A stretch of 64,000 bases of DNA, taken from assembly GCA_963281255.1 (NCBI GenBank), contig OY725504.1:1488001-1552000 (forward strand), given 5' to 3'. The translations under genes and the position numbers were made by a program. The stretch's first letter is position 1. Each line of letters opens with the position of its first letter. This document shows positions 44,601-55,134 of this stretch, piece by piece. The notes beneath the pieces are model-generated. The model was not told the origin of the DNA. It saw only the letters and a list, made by a program, of their open reading frames with translations, and made no database searches. This DNA is from Aphrocallistes beatrix (lineage: Eukaryota; Porifera; Hexactinellida; Sceptrulophora; Aphrocallistidae).

Positions 44601-44672
44601 ACAAGGTGGATTCATCATTAAACTATCAAAGTCAAAATGAAATGAGGATTGGCTAACCATATCTAAAGCCAT
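41601..44672 (-). CDS. EFL1: elongation factor-like GTPase 1 (EFL1/RIA1)
   Basis: Cytoplasmic GTPase related to EF-2 that, with SBDS, releases eIF6 from late pre-60S subunits. 1023 codons in a single exon from ATG at 44672 (human about 1120). G1 is AHVDHGKTT (residues 32-40), switch I region FREDEQIKKITMKSSA, G3 DSPGH (101-105), G4 NKID (155-158). WGFKIDNFV, LWGDYFLNPK, WLPLSEA, then FARV-like GTIRRGQTLYVL and SGNICGIGGLDD of domain II, TGERVISCAGEVHLKKCLED, and the C-terminal SGFQLSTLQGP-type region and MMSVISRRGGKCL follow in EFL1 order. The first ATG was chosen because residues 20-32 match the family N-terminus; a later start at residue 5 is possible. No break or missing motif. A MITE lies 311 bp upstream. 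Confidence 0.96.
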   Translation of the reverse strand: MALDMVSQSSFHFDFDSLMMNPPCIRNICILAHVDHGKTTFADSLIASNGIISSRDVGKLNYMDFREDEQIKKITMKSSAISLAFFPRFNLIDHYLINLIDSPGHIDFSAEVSTAVRLSDGAFLIIDVVEGICPQTRSVIKQIYQEHLSPCLVFNKIDKLLLKLHYTPLEAFDHLYQLLEQVNALMASFETFMTSHSRIHYQWNDIDNSVEGLESLETSINTDCSSFFSPFKGNVMFASSFDGWGFKIDNFVNILSDQLGFNKKVLSKTLWGDYFLNPKTQRIFPNARAKGKTPLFASFILDSIWAVYKCSIISKDKFKIIAIIEKLKLDVSVRLLKHTDSRILLQSIMQKWLPLSEAALSMAIEHVPGPQNLSVYRIERLLTNNLYREFEILPNEVKKLKPYFQKCLSFDHIPQVVFVSKMMPFPREAFQSYNSCDNNYCLLAFSRVISGTIRRGQTLYVLHPSYDPAHDDLPEDDLLLLPGSNPRYLPQNVSIVNIEDLFIFMGKELKSVQSVPSGNICGIGGLDDIVFRNCTLSNTLHCLPFCPIYFDSNPILKVSLEPIHISDMDSLVNGLQLLAKVDPCVEIGVEETGERVISCAGEVHLKKCLEDLKKIFTINIELDVSPPIIPFRETIIKVEDFSAFKERHTEESDDKNQTHGNTQSLHHCDFVVNQTPNKEFEIAIRACPLPFAVVKCLEDNSNLLRLINSINNHRDKKQCQIPENTIQEFEALRKKLKILLQKDGNMNENFVDLIWSFGAKANCPNILINNVKGYERVSIWPDLNCNMKEGNRLCSMNFDTSVIQGFQLSTLQGPLCNEPILGVCFIVENVKFENSFEFHTISDSSKMIEKEKIYDNKPFGPLSGQVISTVTKTCKQAFLTQNARLMYPIYSCSLQCTQEALGSMMSVISRRGGKCLCQEIEIGTNIFKIDSYIPVIESFGFSDEIRKKTSGLAIPQLIFSHWEIIPCDPFWVPTTDEELLHFGVKADFENIAKKYMDNIRTRKGLSIQSKVVEFGEKQRNIKK

Positions 44673-44982
44673 TCTAAAATAGACAAAATATAACGGGGAG
44701 AAGACACTGCAAAATATATGAGTCCTCCGATTTACTTAAAATAGAATAGTGAATGAAACCATTTACTTGTTTTGGTGGCACACTCATCAATTAGTTTCCA
44801 CAGGAAACATCAATAAAAATGACAACATTTACAAGTTAACTTAAAAAATAAGATATTGTAAAGTTTCTAGCCGTGACCCAAATGTTAATCATTAAAACGC
44901 TTTGATGTGGTTAAATTATATTATAGTCAGGTTTAGGCATGGATTATTACTTACATCGTTTACTTTAGAACATGTTTGTGTA
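44673..44982. other. EFL1 upstream region
   Basis: 310 bp between the EFL1 start and a MITE; presumably contains its promoter. No TATA box or other defined element could be assigned. Confidence 0.4.
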
Positions 44983-45257
44983 TAGGGTGAGCCAAAAGTT
45001 CTGCAGCAATCAATTTTGCTTCATTGATTTGGCTAAGATAATTTAGTTTAACTTTAAATTAGTTTGCATCTCTATGGAATCTAGCACCCTTCTAGTTTAG
45101 AAATCAAATATATTAGGAAAAACAGGCAATTCGATTGCAAAATAATTAAATACTAATCTATATAATTTTCAAGTAAAACGAAATGTCAGATGTTCGATTC
45201 ACTTGTGTAAGTATAATATATCAACAAAGTTTGTTGCAGACCTTTTGGCTAACCCTG
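44983..45257. mobile_element. Tc1/mariner-type MITE, family GGGTGATCC, copy 3 (internally deleted)
   Basis: 275 bp; ends TAGGGTGAGCCAAAAGTTCT and ...CAGACCTTTTGGCTAACCCTG, TA-flanked. It keeps both ends of the longer copies but lacks about 320 bp of the middle. Confidence 0.78.
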
Positions 45258-45487
45258 TATATTATCTACATAAGGGTATAATTTATATGTATTTGATGTA
45301 TATTCTAGCTAAAATCATCCGGTAGAAATCGTGTAGTTACTAATTTATAGATGTAGAACAAAAATAAATATTCTCACAGAGCAGAAAAGATATAAGTTCT
45401 TCATTAATAATGAAATATGTAAGTAGACAGACCGATAATGCAGCTCCATTAAAAAGCAAATTAAAATGTGAAAACCATGCATACATA

Positions 45488-46381
45488 CGAGGGATGCTCA
45501 AAAAGTTTCCCAACCCAAAAACAAAACATCAAAATATGACTTCATAATTACTTATTTTTCAACATAATCTCTCCCAAGCTCAATAAAATTTCTCCAGCCG
45601 CCTTCTGCTTTATTAATCCACTCCTGAATAAATTCTCAAAAAAGTATTCAACAGCAGCTATGATCTCACCATCGTGCAAATGCTTTTCTCGCACCTCGCA
45701 GAGCTTCTTTCATCCTTGGAAATAGATAGAAGTCAGAGAGAGTCAGGTCAGGGGAGTAGAGGGTAAGGAAGAGGTTCAAAGCAACAGTTGGCAGCAGTGT
45801 CCACAGTAACCCTGCGATGTGTGGGCTGGTGTATTGTCCTGAAAGATTCCTTCTGATAACATTCCTTGACGCCTGGCTTTCAGTTCTTCCATCAGTTTTT
45901 GAAGCTCTCCTGAGTAATACTTTCCATTGATAGTCTAGCCTTTAGGGGGAAAATCCCGTATACCACAACCCCAAGATAATCCCCAAAACTAGTCACTATC
46001 ACTTTTCCAATAGATGAACGTACCTTGAATTATTTGGGAGTAGGTGGTGTTGTATGTTTCCATTGGATCCTCTGCTGCTTGCAATGGGGATCAAAATGGT
46101 GTACCCAAGTCTGGAAAAGTTATGTGGAGCTTGTGAAATCTCTCCCATTTTTGATTCTCTGTCAGCATCTGAGGAGCCCATCTGCAAGAAACTTTGTTGA
46201 GGTCCAGTTAGCCATTATGTTCGGCACAAAGCCAGTATTGATGTTTAATGTTCGTACAATATAGTAGTTAGCCTTATATCCTTCATGAACAACTGAAACA
46301 TTTTGTCATAGCTCTCTTGTGAAATTCTCACGGGAGGTCTTCCTGATCTATCTGCATCACCCGTGCTCAGTGGTGGAGTTC
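45488..46381 (-). pseudogene. mariner transposase remnant
   Basis: Minus-strand coding remnant of a mariner: SGRPPVRISQESYDKM near the start, WVPRMLTENQKWERF-type sequence across frameshifts, FQDNTPAHTSQGY (catalytic D) and YSPDLTLSDFYLFP (catalytic D, mariner DD34D type), ending near a TIR-like CGAGGGATGCTCAAAAAG at 45489. The N-terminal helix-turn-helix and right TIR are missing, and several stops and shifts are present. Confidence 0.78.
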
Positions 46382-46623
46382 GGGACGGCGAAAATATAAT
46401 TTCTCTCCCATTCCCCACTTACTTTCTATGCTTTCTCTCCCATTCCACATTTAAATTCAAACCATTTTAGTGATTTTAGGTCAATAATAAATGTATTTCG
46501 TTCATTTTCTGACTATTTAGATAATGTTGTAAAAACAGATGATCTGAGAGCACTATTGAGTCGTTGAGATATCGCTTCAAACTTAAAATACAAGTATTTC
46601 GTTTCAAAGTTATGTATTAAACT

Positions 46624-47472
46624 AGATCGAATGATTTGTCCCCACTTGAGCGAACTCATTTGAGCAGAACCTAACTGGGCGAAACTTAATGGAGAGAAAC
46701 CTAATTGAGCGGTATTAATGATAGCCAGGATTAGACTTGAATTTTCTACAGTATGTGGTGCGCCTGCATTTGTCCGAAACCATCTTAATTTCCTTCCCTA
46801 TTATACCTTCTGCAGAATCGATGGAAAGGCCTAATTTGAAGTATGAATAAGACCTAAAACCTGCAAATAAGAATAAGACCAAAAACCTGCGAATAAGAAT
46901 AAGACCAAAAATGCCACTTTCACGCTCAGTTGGAAACTAGTTCAAACCTAAGTTGACTAATTCACGAATTAATGAATAATTCGAATAATTCATAATTCAT
47001 CAGGCCAGAGAAGAATTATTCAAAATTGTGAAGTTTTTTACAAGAAAATATCATTAATTATATGAATGAATTTTTCGAATAATTCATAATTCAGGATTCT
47101 GAACTTTCGAACAATTCATAATTCAGGATTCTGAACTTGAATTTTTCAATAATTAATGAATTAGTAAACCTAGCTTATGATTGACTAATTCATGCTTGAA
47201 TTATGAATTATTCGAATTCATAATTCTTTGCCATGTTCAAACATAAAATGCTCCCCCCTTTCACTAAGTTCTTATATATATCACTCTTCAAAATGCTCAC
47301 ATTTGCTCTCCCTCCAATTTTAAGTCGTCGGACAAATATAATGGTTTTGAATACTAGTAGTATTAAAATAACTTCATTCAATTTAGTTTCGATAAATTAG
47401 GTTTCGCTCAAATGAGTTCGCTCAAGTGGGTTTCGCTCAATTAAGTTTCGCTCAACTGGGGAAATCCGATCG
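46624..47472. mobile_element. inverted-repeat element with TTGAGCGAA subterminal repeats
   Basis: Arms CCACTTGAGCGAACTCATTT (about 46640) and its complement (47403-47430), extended by repeated GTTTCGCTCAA units. The middle holds AT-rich repeats of GAATTATTCGAATTCATAAT, perhaps a second nested element at about 46955-47230. Non-coding. Confidence 0.5.
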
Positions 47473-47483
47473 AATGCCAGTCA

Positions 47484-47570
47484 ACTCGTACTACATGCCA
47501 AATCGTAACATATACCAACTCGTACCAAGTCAACTCGTACTAGGTTAACTCGTACAAATTCAACCCCCCA
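47484..47570. repeat. AACTCGTAC short tandem repeats
   Basis: Five or more spaced copies of (C)AACTCGTAC followed by AAATTCAACCCCCC; probably the end of an older element. Confidence 0.5.
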
Positions 47571-49084
47571 TGATGTAAATCAACACGTTACATTTTAATT
47601 AGATTAATTGATTCGAATTCATATTCAGACTATTTTCCTTTATCATATCTACCAATTAATTCCTTGGAGATATCGTTATGTACATACCATAATTCTTTAT
47701 TCATATACGTATAGTATATTAATGCTGGTATATGATAATGATCAAGAATTCTCAAGTTTCCACAAATGAATTTGTAATTTCCGTGACAAATATGTCAGAA
47801 TTATGCATTCAATGTGAAAAACCTGTAATCTCAGGCAACAGTGTTTACAATGTGAACCTGGACGTTGGATCCGAAGAATTTGCGGAACTGGGATTTCCCA
47901 AGATGTGTATCGCCAGGCTATTCGCGAAAAATGTTTTCAGATTAAATTGAAGAAATATCTGTTGCTAGAGTAGACGATATTAATAGCAATACTTTTTACC
48001 AATTACAAATTGTACGCCTGCACATTCTCCAATTTCTACTCTATTTCCGGCCGTCCCAGCAGTTGACTAATATATTTCTAGCTCTCCACACTTCAATCCT
48101 CGGTGGATTTAATTAACAACATAACTTTCAATATCAATGATACAGATTCTTTTAATTAAGTTTTGAAACCAACTTTCGGGCTCCACATTTGAAGCATGAA
48201 GATAATTACGAATTAAATCTAGAATCAACAGTTTCATCTGGTGGTTCTTTTGAAATGGACACATTCCAAAAAAAGACCCTTCGACATTGGATTTTGCAAT
48301 CTCTTACGACCATATACCAGGTGGATTCTTACAACAAGATATTGTAGATACTGATCATAGACATATTATATTTGCAACTGGACTTATGCTTGAACTTCTT
48401 GCTCGTGCTAAAGTGTGGTATCTAGATGCTACTTGGTTGTTAAGTATCCAATTATGCAATTATTTTTAATTCACTCCTTTGTAAAACATGGATCCGCATG
48501 TAAACTGGTTCCCATGTATTCACTCTGATGTCACGGCGCAGTAGTAGTGACTATCAATTGGTTCTACATGATATTAAAAATAATTTACCTACCTAGCCAT
48601 CTATTACACGAATGGAGCTGGATTTTGAAATAGCTATTTGGGCCACAATACCGATTGTATTTCCTGGGGCCGTATTCACTAACATTTTAAGTTCGTACTT
48701 AAGTTCGAACTTAGTACGTAAGTACTAAGTTCGAGCTTAAATGGTATTCACTAAGATCAGCTTAAGTTCGAACTTAAGTACGAACTTTAATTAACCTAGT
48801 TAAGCACTAAGTTCGAACTTAACTCGTTTTTGTCGAGATCGGTATTCGCTAAGATTTAAGTTTGTGCTTAAGTTTAAACTTAAGTAACAACTTTAAGTAA
48901 CTTCCAGAGGTTGCGTAAATATTTGTTAGTATCTAATTATTGATAAATAGTTTATTTTTCTTTGAAGTATCAACACTTATTACAAAACATAGAGATTAGC
49001 ATCTAACTTGTTTTGTTCGAAAAAAAGTGCCATTTTGGGGAATTTTGCAAAATGTACCTGATTTGAACTGCGACTGAATAACTT

Positions 49085-49389
49085 CTTCTGATAGAATGCT
49101 GAAATTTTAATAGAATCTGTATATTAACACGTCTCACATATGATGCAACTATTAACAAAAAATGATGCTCATCACTCTGCTATGACGTCATCATTACTCA
49201 TCAAAATTTTAGAAATTGACAAATTTGGTGTTTTTTCGAGTGATATCGATTTTAAAACTAAGATGGACATATTTAGCGATGATATCTCCCTTATATTTAA
49301 CCAATGTCACCTCCAGGCGACCGAAGGGAGCCTCCGGCGGACACGAAGTGTCCGCCAGCCGCGCAGCGCAAGCAAGCGAAGCGCGCTTG
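49085..49389 (+). mobile_element. Helitron-like element, copy H11 (5'-truncated)
   Basis: Body from 'GAATGCTGAAATTTTAATAG' to the 3' hairpin GAAGCGCGCTTG at 49389, followed by T. Confidence 0.75.
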
Positions 49390-49437
49390 TATATATATAT
49401 ATATACACAAACATTAATCGAGTTTTAATAGTAAGGA
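49390..49437 (-). mobile_element. Helitron-like 5' end fragment
   Basis: TA tract followed by ACATTAATCGAGTTTTAATA and GTAAGGA, the 5' terminus of another copy in the opposite orientation to H11, followed by T. H11 seems to have landed in its TA tract. Confidence 0.7.
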
Positions 49438-49799
49438 TGCTTCAATTTAATAACATCATTTGATGTATAAATTTGATTCATGCCGGTATGCCTAACAATA
49501 CAACATTATATTGCCATTTGTTGATTGAGTATGCAGAGGGAATAAATCGATTTGACTTTCACTGTGCCTGAATTTCCACTGAAAGATGGGCAACTCTCAA
49601 ACATTTGTGATATTCTCTGCGTGTTTGTCAGTTGTCTGCAGAGAGGATGAGTGTCTCAACATCTTGAACAACACCAACAGAGTTAGAGCCACTTCCAATC
49701 CTATTAGCCTCCCTATGGCTATGGCTAGCATCAATTCCTTGTCAATCCACAGTGCCTTTTTTCTTGTTGATTTCGGCGTTATTACCTGATCCCTTAATC

Positions 49800-51387
49800 C
49801 AGCGTTTCTCAACCTTTTTTTGTTGGTCCCCCCACCTTCGCGGATCACATCATTCCCCATCGCTCCCCTCGCCCCATCGAGATTGTAAACTAGAAAGGAC
49901 CAAATACTGACACAGATATTATAATTGAATTTTATACGTTTAATCTTTAATGTGAAGGTTGTGCCTGGTGTCCAGTAATAAGATTTTCCAGATCGGGACT
50001 AAACTTTGTTAATAAGAGCCGAAGGTCACCACGCTTGGTTATCTCCAGCCTATTCCTCTTCTTTGTGAGAAGTCCAACAACGGCTGAGAAACCCTTCTCC
50101 ACGAGGTACGATGTTGGAAAAGACAGTATCATTATATGCGCGCGTGCCCAGAGAGCTGGGTATTGATCAGCAACATTGCACCACAAAATGTTGTAGTATT
50201 GTTCTGGGAAAGAAGACTTCACTACATCATCGCTACGTAAATCAATCAGTGATTCCTGAAGTTCAATAGGTACCTGTTGCAGATCGCAAGAATATGGACG
50301 GATAATCCATCCCGGTATCTCCAAATTGATAACATCGGCGAAACGTTCTACAAAATCTCTCTTAAGATTCTCAAGATGACCAGAGTATCTCAGAAGTTCT
50401 TTGGTTGAGACCTGATTTTGTATAAGGTTTGGAAACTGTCGGAGTTCGCCGCGACTTACATTGGATTTGTATAGTTCCAGTTTAGTAGTGAATGAAGTAA
50501 TAACGTTATTACATTTTACCCCATAGTCATATTATTTCCCTGCAATTGTTTGTTAGACTCATTCAGCATGAAGAATATGTCGGACAGATATGCATAGGTC
50601 GTTTTTCAGGATTATCAGTTTCTCTGTCGTCTCCTTATCTTTCAGTATCTCCTCGAAAAACTCCATAACAGTGTCGTACAGTATGTAAAACCTTGTCAGA
50701 CAGGCTCCTTTAGATAGCCAACGAAATAGTGTGCGTCGAACCAGTTTTTGCAATCATTAACGAGATATTGTAAGAAGCTGTCAATCCATTTTCCAGGCGT
50801 ATGTCTCTCTTAGCGAAGAGAGTTTTTATGTTTCCCTGCTTTTCCCAGTCTACTTTAATTTTCTTGAAATCTGCGTTAAGTTTGCTAGGATACAGTCTAG
50901 TAAGATGATCTTTAGTCTACTCGGTTTCATTGCTTCATTAGAGAAGAGGCTGCCGCAAATAAGACACATCGGTTTGGTATCGTTCGGACTGGGAATAAAT
51001 CCAAATTCTAGGTAACTCAGGTCGTATTGTCGACATTTCTTTACCTTTTTACTAGACGGTGGTGCATTCGAAGCCATCTCGATGGAGAAGTAATGAACTA
51101 GTAAGTCTCTAGATTTGATAATATTCGAAGCCAGCAGTGGTATCAAAACACTATTATATGATTAACAAACATTATAAATCCAATTATGGACAATTAAGGA
51201 TGTTTGTTTTTCAATAACAATTAGAATTACATAATTATTCCTGTAAATTATTCAACTGCAACCTGTGCAGAATGAAACCATCGCTCGGCTCCCACCAGTA
51301 AGCTTATCGCCCCCCAGTAGTCCCATCGCCCCTGACCGTTTTATCGCCCCCTTAGAGTTTTTTTATCGCCCCCGTTGAGAAACACTG
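49800..51387 (-). mobile_element. hAT ZBED-type deletion copy 2, 1.6 kb
   Basis: Same ends as the element at 23765 (CAGTGTTTCTCAACGGG and ...GTTGAGAAACGCTG); octamers CCTTAATC and CCCTAATC match at 7 of 8. About 0.63 kb of the transposase is deleted, joining SYNISLMIAKTG directly to RWLSKGACLTRF. The remaining sequence is nearly identical, including both downstream frameshifts. Coding remains are at 51146-50850, 50753-50559 and 50324-49947. Confidence 0.92.
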
Positions 51388-51988
51388 CCCTAATCGAATC
51401 ACCAGCAATTTTCATGTATTCAATCAATGTACATTCCTTTTCCTCCATCCAATTTGTTTTGCACATCTTCCATTGCTTTTTCTGAACTGTTTATGATTTT
51501 TTGGATTCTTGGATGTATATATTTAGCCGTGTATTTTTTTCGTTTGATTTTGGTTACTTGAGTGAAAATGGATGTAATTGATGTCTTTTGATTATCATCC
51601 TTCAAAGATATCCAGTGTTTTCACTTGTTAGTACTATTTAGTAATAATGTGCTCAAGTATTTTGATAATAAAAGTTAGTACTAGAGTTCGAACTTAAATC
51701 TTAGTGAATACAAGTTAAGTTCGAACTTAGTGCTTAACTTCTTAGTGAATACGGCCCCTGAACTAGTTTAATGGGGTATGCTTTTTTGGACTTGTGATAC
51801 CATACAGGTATTTATTTTTCTCGATTTGACTAAAACAACATATGAAATAATCATAAGTATTATATTTAGAGAAGATGATGGTAATTTGAAATACATTAAA
51901 CGGTTGATGTCATTACCATATTTACCTGCTGAACACATAGTAGAAATGTTCAGGTAATATATCTCATATACATTTTAAAATACTAGTA

Positions 51989-52270
51989 CAGTGCACCCTC
52001 GCTAATCCGAACACTTCATTATTACAATCCAAAACACTCAAAATATAATCTTATTCGCCTCTATGCTTTAAATCAACGTTTATAATATTATATTTTTCAA
52101 TGATTGAGAAACCTCGTTAAAAAAGCAATCATAACATAATATTATTCTTAATGTTCTAGCAATAAAAATTGTTTGTAGTTAATATCTCATTGAATTTATA
52201 TTATTTCACTAATCCGAACGATCTTTTCGATCATTGGCATAGAGCTGTTCAGATTAGCGAGGGTGCACTG
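51989..52270. mobile_element. pogo-like MITE, TIR GTGCACCCTCGC, 282 bp
   Basis: Ends CAGTGCACCCTCGCTAATCC and its complement (GATTAGCGAGGGTGCACTG), TA-flanked. It lies in an intron of the MULE-type gene. Confidence 0.88.
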
Positions 52271-52547
52271 TATTATGAATATATGATTGATATAGTATAT
52301 TATTTTACATCCTTAGGCGTTGGCGTCTAAAGGCGAATACACAGCATTAGCTGACCTAACTAAGTTGGTTAGTCTACAACTCAGACTTGTCTCCGCTGAA
52401 AAGCTTACCAAGTTACAAAGACGGCGCTATCGATGGTGCCAAGAAATGTTATGTCAAGCATGGGAGAACTATAAGGCAACCTCCATGACTTTGAGAGATG
52501 CAAAGCGCTTACTGGATAAATGTGGTAACATGACATGTCCAACATAA

Positions 52548-54751
52548 TAACTGGACACATTATTCGTTTTCAAATAGTACAATATTAGTCGTGTCTAAGT
52601 TAATCGCTACTAGATATATTTTTTAGATATCATTAAACAAATGTACTGTTTTTCTATGTTGTTACAATAGTAGTATTCATGTAATTGGTATGAGTTGATT
52701 GGTTCCCACTAGTAGATCATACTGAGATGGTATATGCTGAATTTGTAGAAATTGGAAGATTTTCCAGAATCGAGCGGACGAACATGCCTACCTACATACA
52801 GTAAACGGAACTTTCATCAGAAATTTCGTCTTATTAGAGATTAAAATAAACGCAAAATATAAAAAGATCGGAAGTTGAGGTTTTAACTATTTATAAACTT
52901 TTCAAATAATATACAAAACAAAAAAACCGTCATTAATAGAGATTTTATATAGACAAAATTTATCCCATTCTCATTACATACATTATAACAATTAAAAGTA
53001 TATGAAATCCTCGCCATATGTGAGTATATTCACGGACAAAAATGCAGTCACAACTGTACTTTTATTTCAGATTCATATTGCTACACATTCGAATTACTTA
53101 GTTTAGATGCCTTTTATTGATTTATTCATTTCCGAGTTGAAGATTTATCAACCTGTGCCACTTTGTGTCACTCCTCTTCATTATATCTAATTGTAATATT
53201 TAGTGAAAAGTGGTACAATTTGACATGAGAGAGGGAGAGAAATATGGTTTCGGAAGACAAGTTTCGACATCGAAATTTATCCGAGACCAGTTCTATTTCA
53301 AACGATTATATTCAGTACAATGTGATATAGCAGTGGCGGCGCGAGTGTGAAGCAAGGTGAGGCACCTCGAATTCCAAAACAACATAATTCAAACAAATTT
53401 TGTCAAAATAATTTGCAGCCATCTTTCCCGAGAACTACAAATAAATAAAGGGATTATGAATACTACAGCTTACTTTTTCTAGGACCTAGTATATAGGTAT
53501 GGAGTGAAGCCCAATTGACCCATAGAGACCTCTTAGAGGAGTTGTATCGTCATCACATCACATCGAGGAGGGAGTTTAGTGCAGGTAATTAAATGGCACA
53601 AACAATTCATCCGGACCAATTATGGCTTGGAGGACCACTTTTAGCCGGCTACAATTGGCCCCAGGACCAATTTCTTTGTGACAGGAACTCAAAGGATAGA
53701 CACATGTACTAGTATTTATCATGTAAAGCAATGGGCGTCCAAATACCATAGGCCATACAGTGTAGGTAAACACAACTTTCGATTTCGGCGATACTTGATG
53801 TTAATAATAGAAAAAAAGAATGCAGTGGTGGTGTAAAGGTATGAATATACGCTTATGAAACCGAAAGTTTTCTGGAGGGTAATAGCCACCAAATTCTAAA
53901 TAAGCGAGATGAATAAATCACTACTTCATAAAATCTGGTGGTTTAGTCAGCTACCGCGCTCAGAAACGTGGTGGCTTATGTTAAATTTTGGTGACTCTCA
54001 CTACCAAACCACCAGATTTCAAGCACTGGTGCAAACCTACACCAAAGGCGTACTATTATTGAGGCAGAGGAGGCAGTTGCCTCTTCGTTATTTCTGGCAG
54101 TGGTCTCCAGGCCAAGGAAGAGACCTAACAATTGAGACATCTGTCTCCACGCTTTGCAGATTCTGGATACAACTCTGTACACTATAAAAAGTTTCTACAT
54201 TAGATATTTGTAAAATCGGACTTTTAGATTTCGCAGTAGCGTGCGTACATACATTTAAATAATGTTTATCGAAGGCGGAAACTAAGTCGGCGGATAGTTC
54301 GTTGACGGGCATTTCGTTGACGGACATTTTTTCGATTGAAAATATTGGTTAAAAAGGCATTTCACCGATGGATATCACATCGAAAAGATGCTTCATCTTG
54401 CAGGCATTTGTCAGATATATTTGACACTTCCCTTTATGGCTGCCGGGCAGAATGATAAAATGATATCAGGAGTGAACTGAATAATATTAAATGATTCTGG
54501 AGTAAGGAAGTGAATAACAAGTTAGATATACGTGTTTCTTAAAAGCCTAAATGAAGAATTTTCAAAATATTCCAAACCAAATACCCTAGAATCCCCCATA
54601 CTCCTAACAAACCCCAAACAAATACCTCCAACTGACACATCCTCTTCATCTCACAACCATTTGACAAACTATTCTTCTTACGAAATGTCTGATATGATAC
54701 ATCCCTTGTCTGCTATTAGCCCGTCCCAATTGTTATCTGCTATCCGGACAA
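52548..54751. other. no gene recognised; short ORFs only
   Basis: Includes a hAT-like end CAGTGGCGGCGCGAG at 53332, a 39-codon ORF at 53592 (starts MAQTIHPDQLWLGG), TTCGTTGACGGGC tandem motifs near 54298, and a Ser/Pro/Thr-rich ORF at 54532 that runs into a Helitron end. None can be assigned. Confidence 0.35.
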
Positions 54752-54792
54752 TCCTTACTATTAAAACTTGATTAATGTTTGTATATTATATA
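54752..54792 (+). mobile_element. Helitron-like 5' end fragment
   Basis: TCCTTACTATTAAAACTTG after an A, then a short TA tract interrupted by the next copy in the opposite direction. Confidence 0.7.
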
Positions 54793-54919
54793 CAAGCGCT
54801 CTTCGCTTGCTTGCGGTGCGCGGCTGGTGGACACTATGTGTCTGCCAGAGGCGCACTGTGGGCTCATGGGGTCAAATTGATTAATTATAAGGGAGATAAG
54901 ATCTCGAAATATGTCTGTC
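54793..54919 (-). mobile_element. Helitron-like element, copy H13 (cut by FB element)
   Basis: 3' end CAAGCGCTCTTCGCTTGC on the plus strand, body to 'GAAATATGTCTGTC', then the terminus of a foldback element. Confidence 0.7.
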
Positions 54920-54934
54920 CATAGCCTACTGTAT
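54920..54934. mobile_element. foldback element FB, copy 3, first 15 bases before the gap
   Basis: CATAGCCTACTGTAT, identical to the start of FB copy 2, immediately before the N run. Confidence 0.6.
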
Positions 54935-55134
54935 NNNNNNNNNNNNNNNNNNNNNNNNNNNNNNNNNNNNNNNNNNNNNNNNNNNNNNNNNNNNNNNNNN
55001 NNNNNNNNNNNNNNNNNNNNNNNNNNNNNNNNNNNNNNNNNNNNNNNNNNNNNNNNNNNNNNNNNNNNNNNNNNNNNNNNNNNNNNNNNNNNNNNNNNNN
55101 NNNNNNNNNNNNNNNNNNNNNNNNNNNNNNNNNN
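54935..55134. other. assembly gap, 200 N
   Basis: Exactly 200 N, so a placeholder of unknown true length. Apparent ORFs across it are artefacts. Confidence 0.99.

Larger units (their letters stand above)
48667..51757. mobile_element. PIF/Harbinger-like element 2, CTG duplication, with nested elements
   Basis: TIR GGGCCGTATTCACTAA and its exact complement at 51742-51757; CTG on both sides. Subterminal arrays of TTAAGTTCGAACTTAAGT at both ends. It contains partial Helitron H11, a segment shared with 60.9-61.8 kb, and hAT copy 2. It lies inside the MULE-type exon. Confidence 0.72.
47732..52547 (+). pseudogene. intron-containing MULE-type (FLYWCH-family) gene, disrupted
   Basis: Scattered plus-strand exons of one MULE-domain gene. 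48263-48455 reads IPKKDPSTLDFAISYDHIPG...RHIIFATGLMLELLARAKVW-YLDAT. 48597-48666, after a CCTACCTAG acceptor, reads PSITRMELDFEIAIWATIPI. A Harbinger-like element then interrupts; beyond it 51765-51807 resembles the GCxFHW...YR step and ends CAG|GTATTT. A 50-bp intron follows, then 51858-51953 reads IIFREDDGNLKYIKRLMSLP-YLPAEHIVEMF and ends CAG|GTAATA; phases agree across the 50-bp intron. The last exon, 52317-52547, reads GEYTALADLTKLVSLQLRLV...CWQEM-type C-terminus. An N-terminal ORF at 47732-47950 with CIQCEKP may belong. Whether host gene or transposon relic is undecided. Confidence 0.55.

Noticed and set aside
46025-46264. 79-codon plus-strand ORF
   Set aside because: It is antisense to the mariner transposase remnant.
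53592-53711. 39-codon ORF MAQTIHPDQLWLGG
   Set aside because: The DNA contains repeated GGACCAATT motifs, which explain the unusual composition; no other support.
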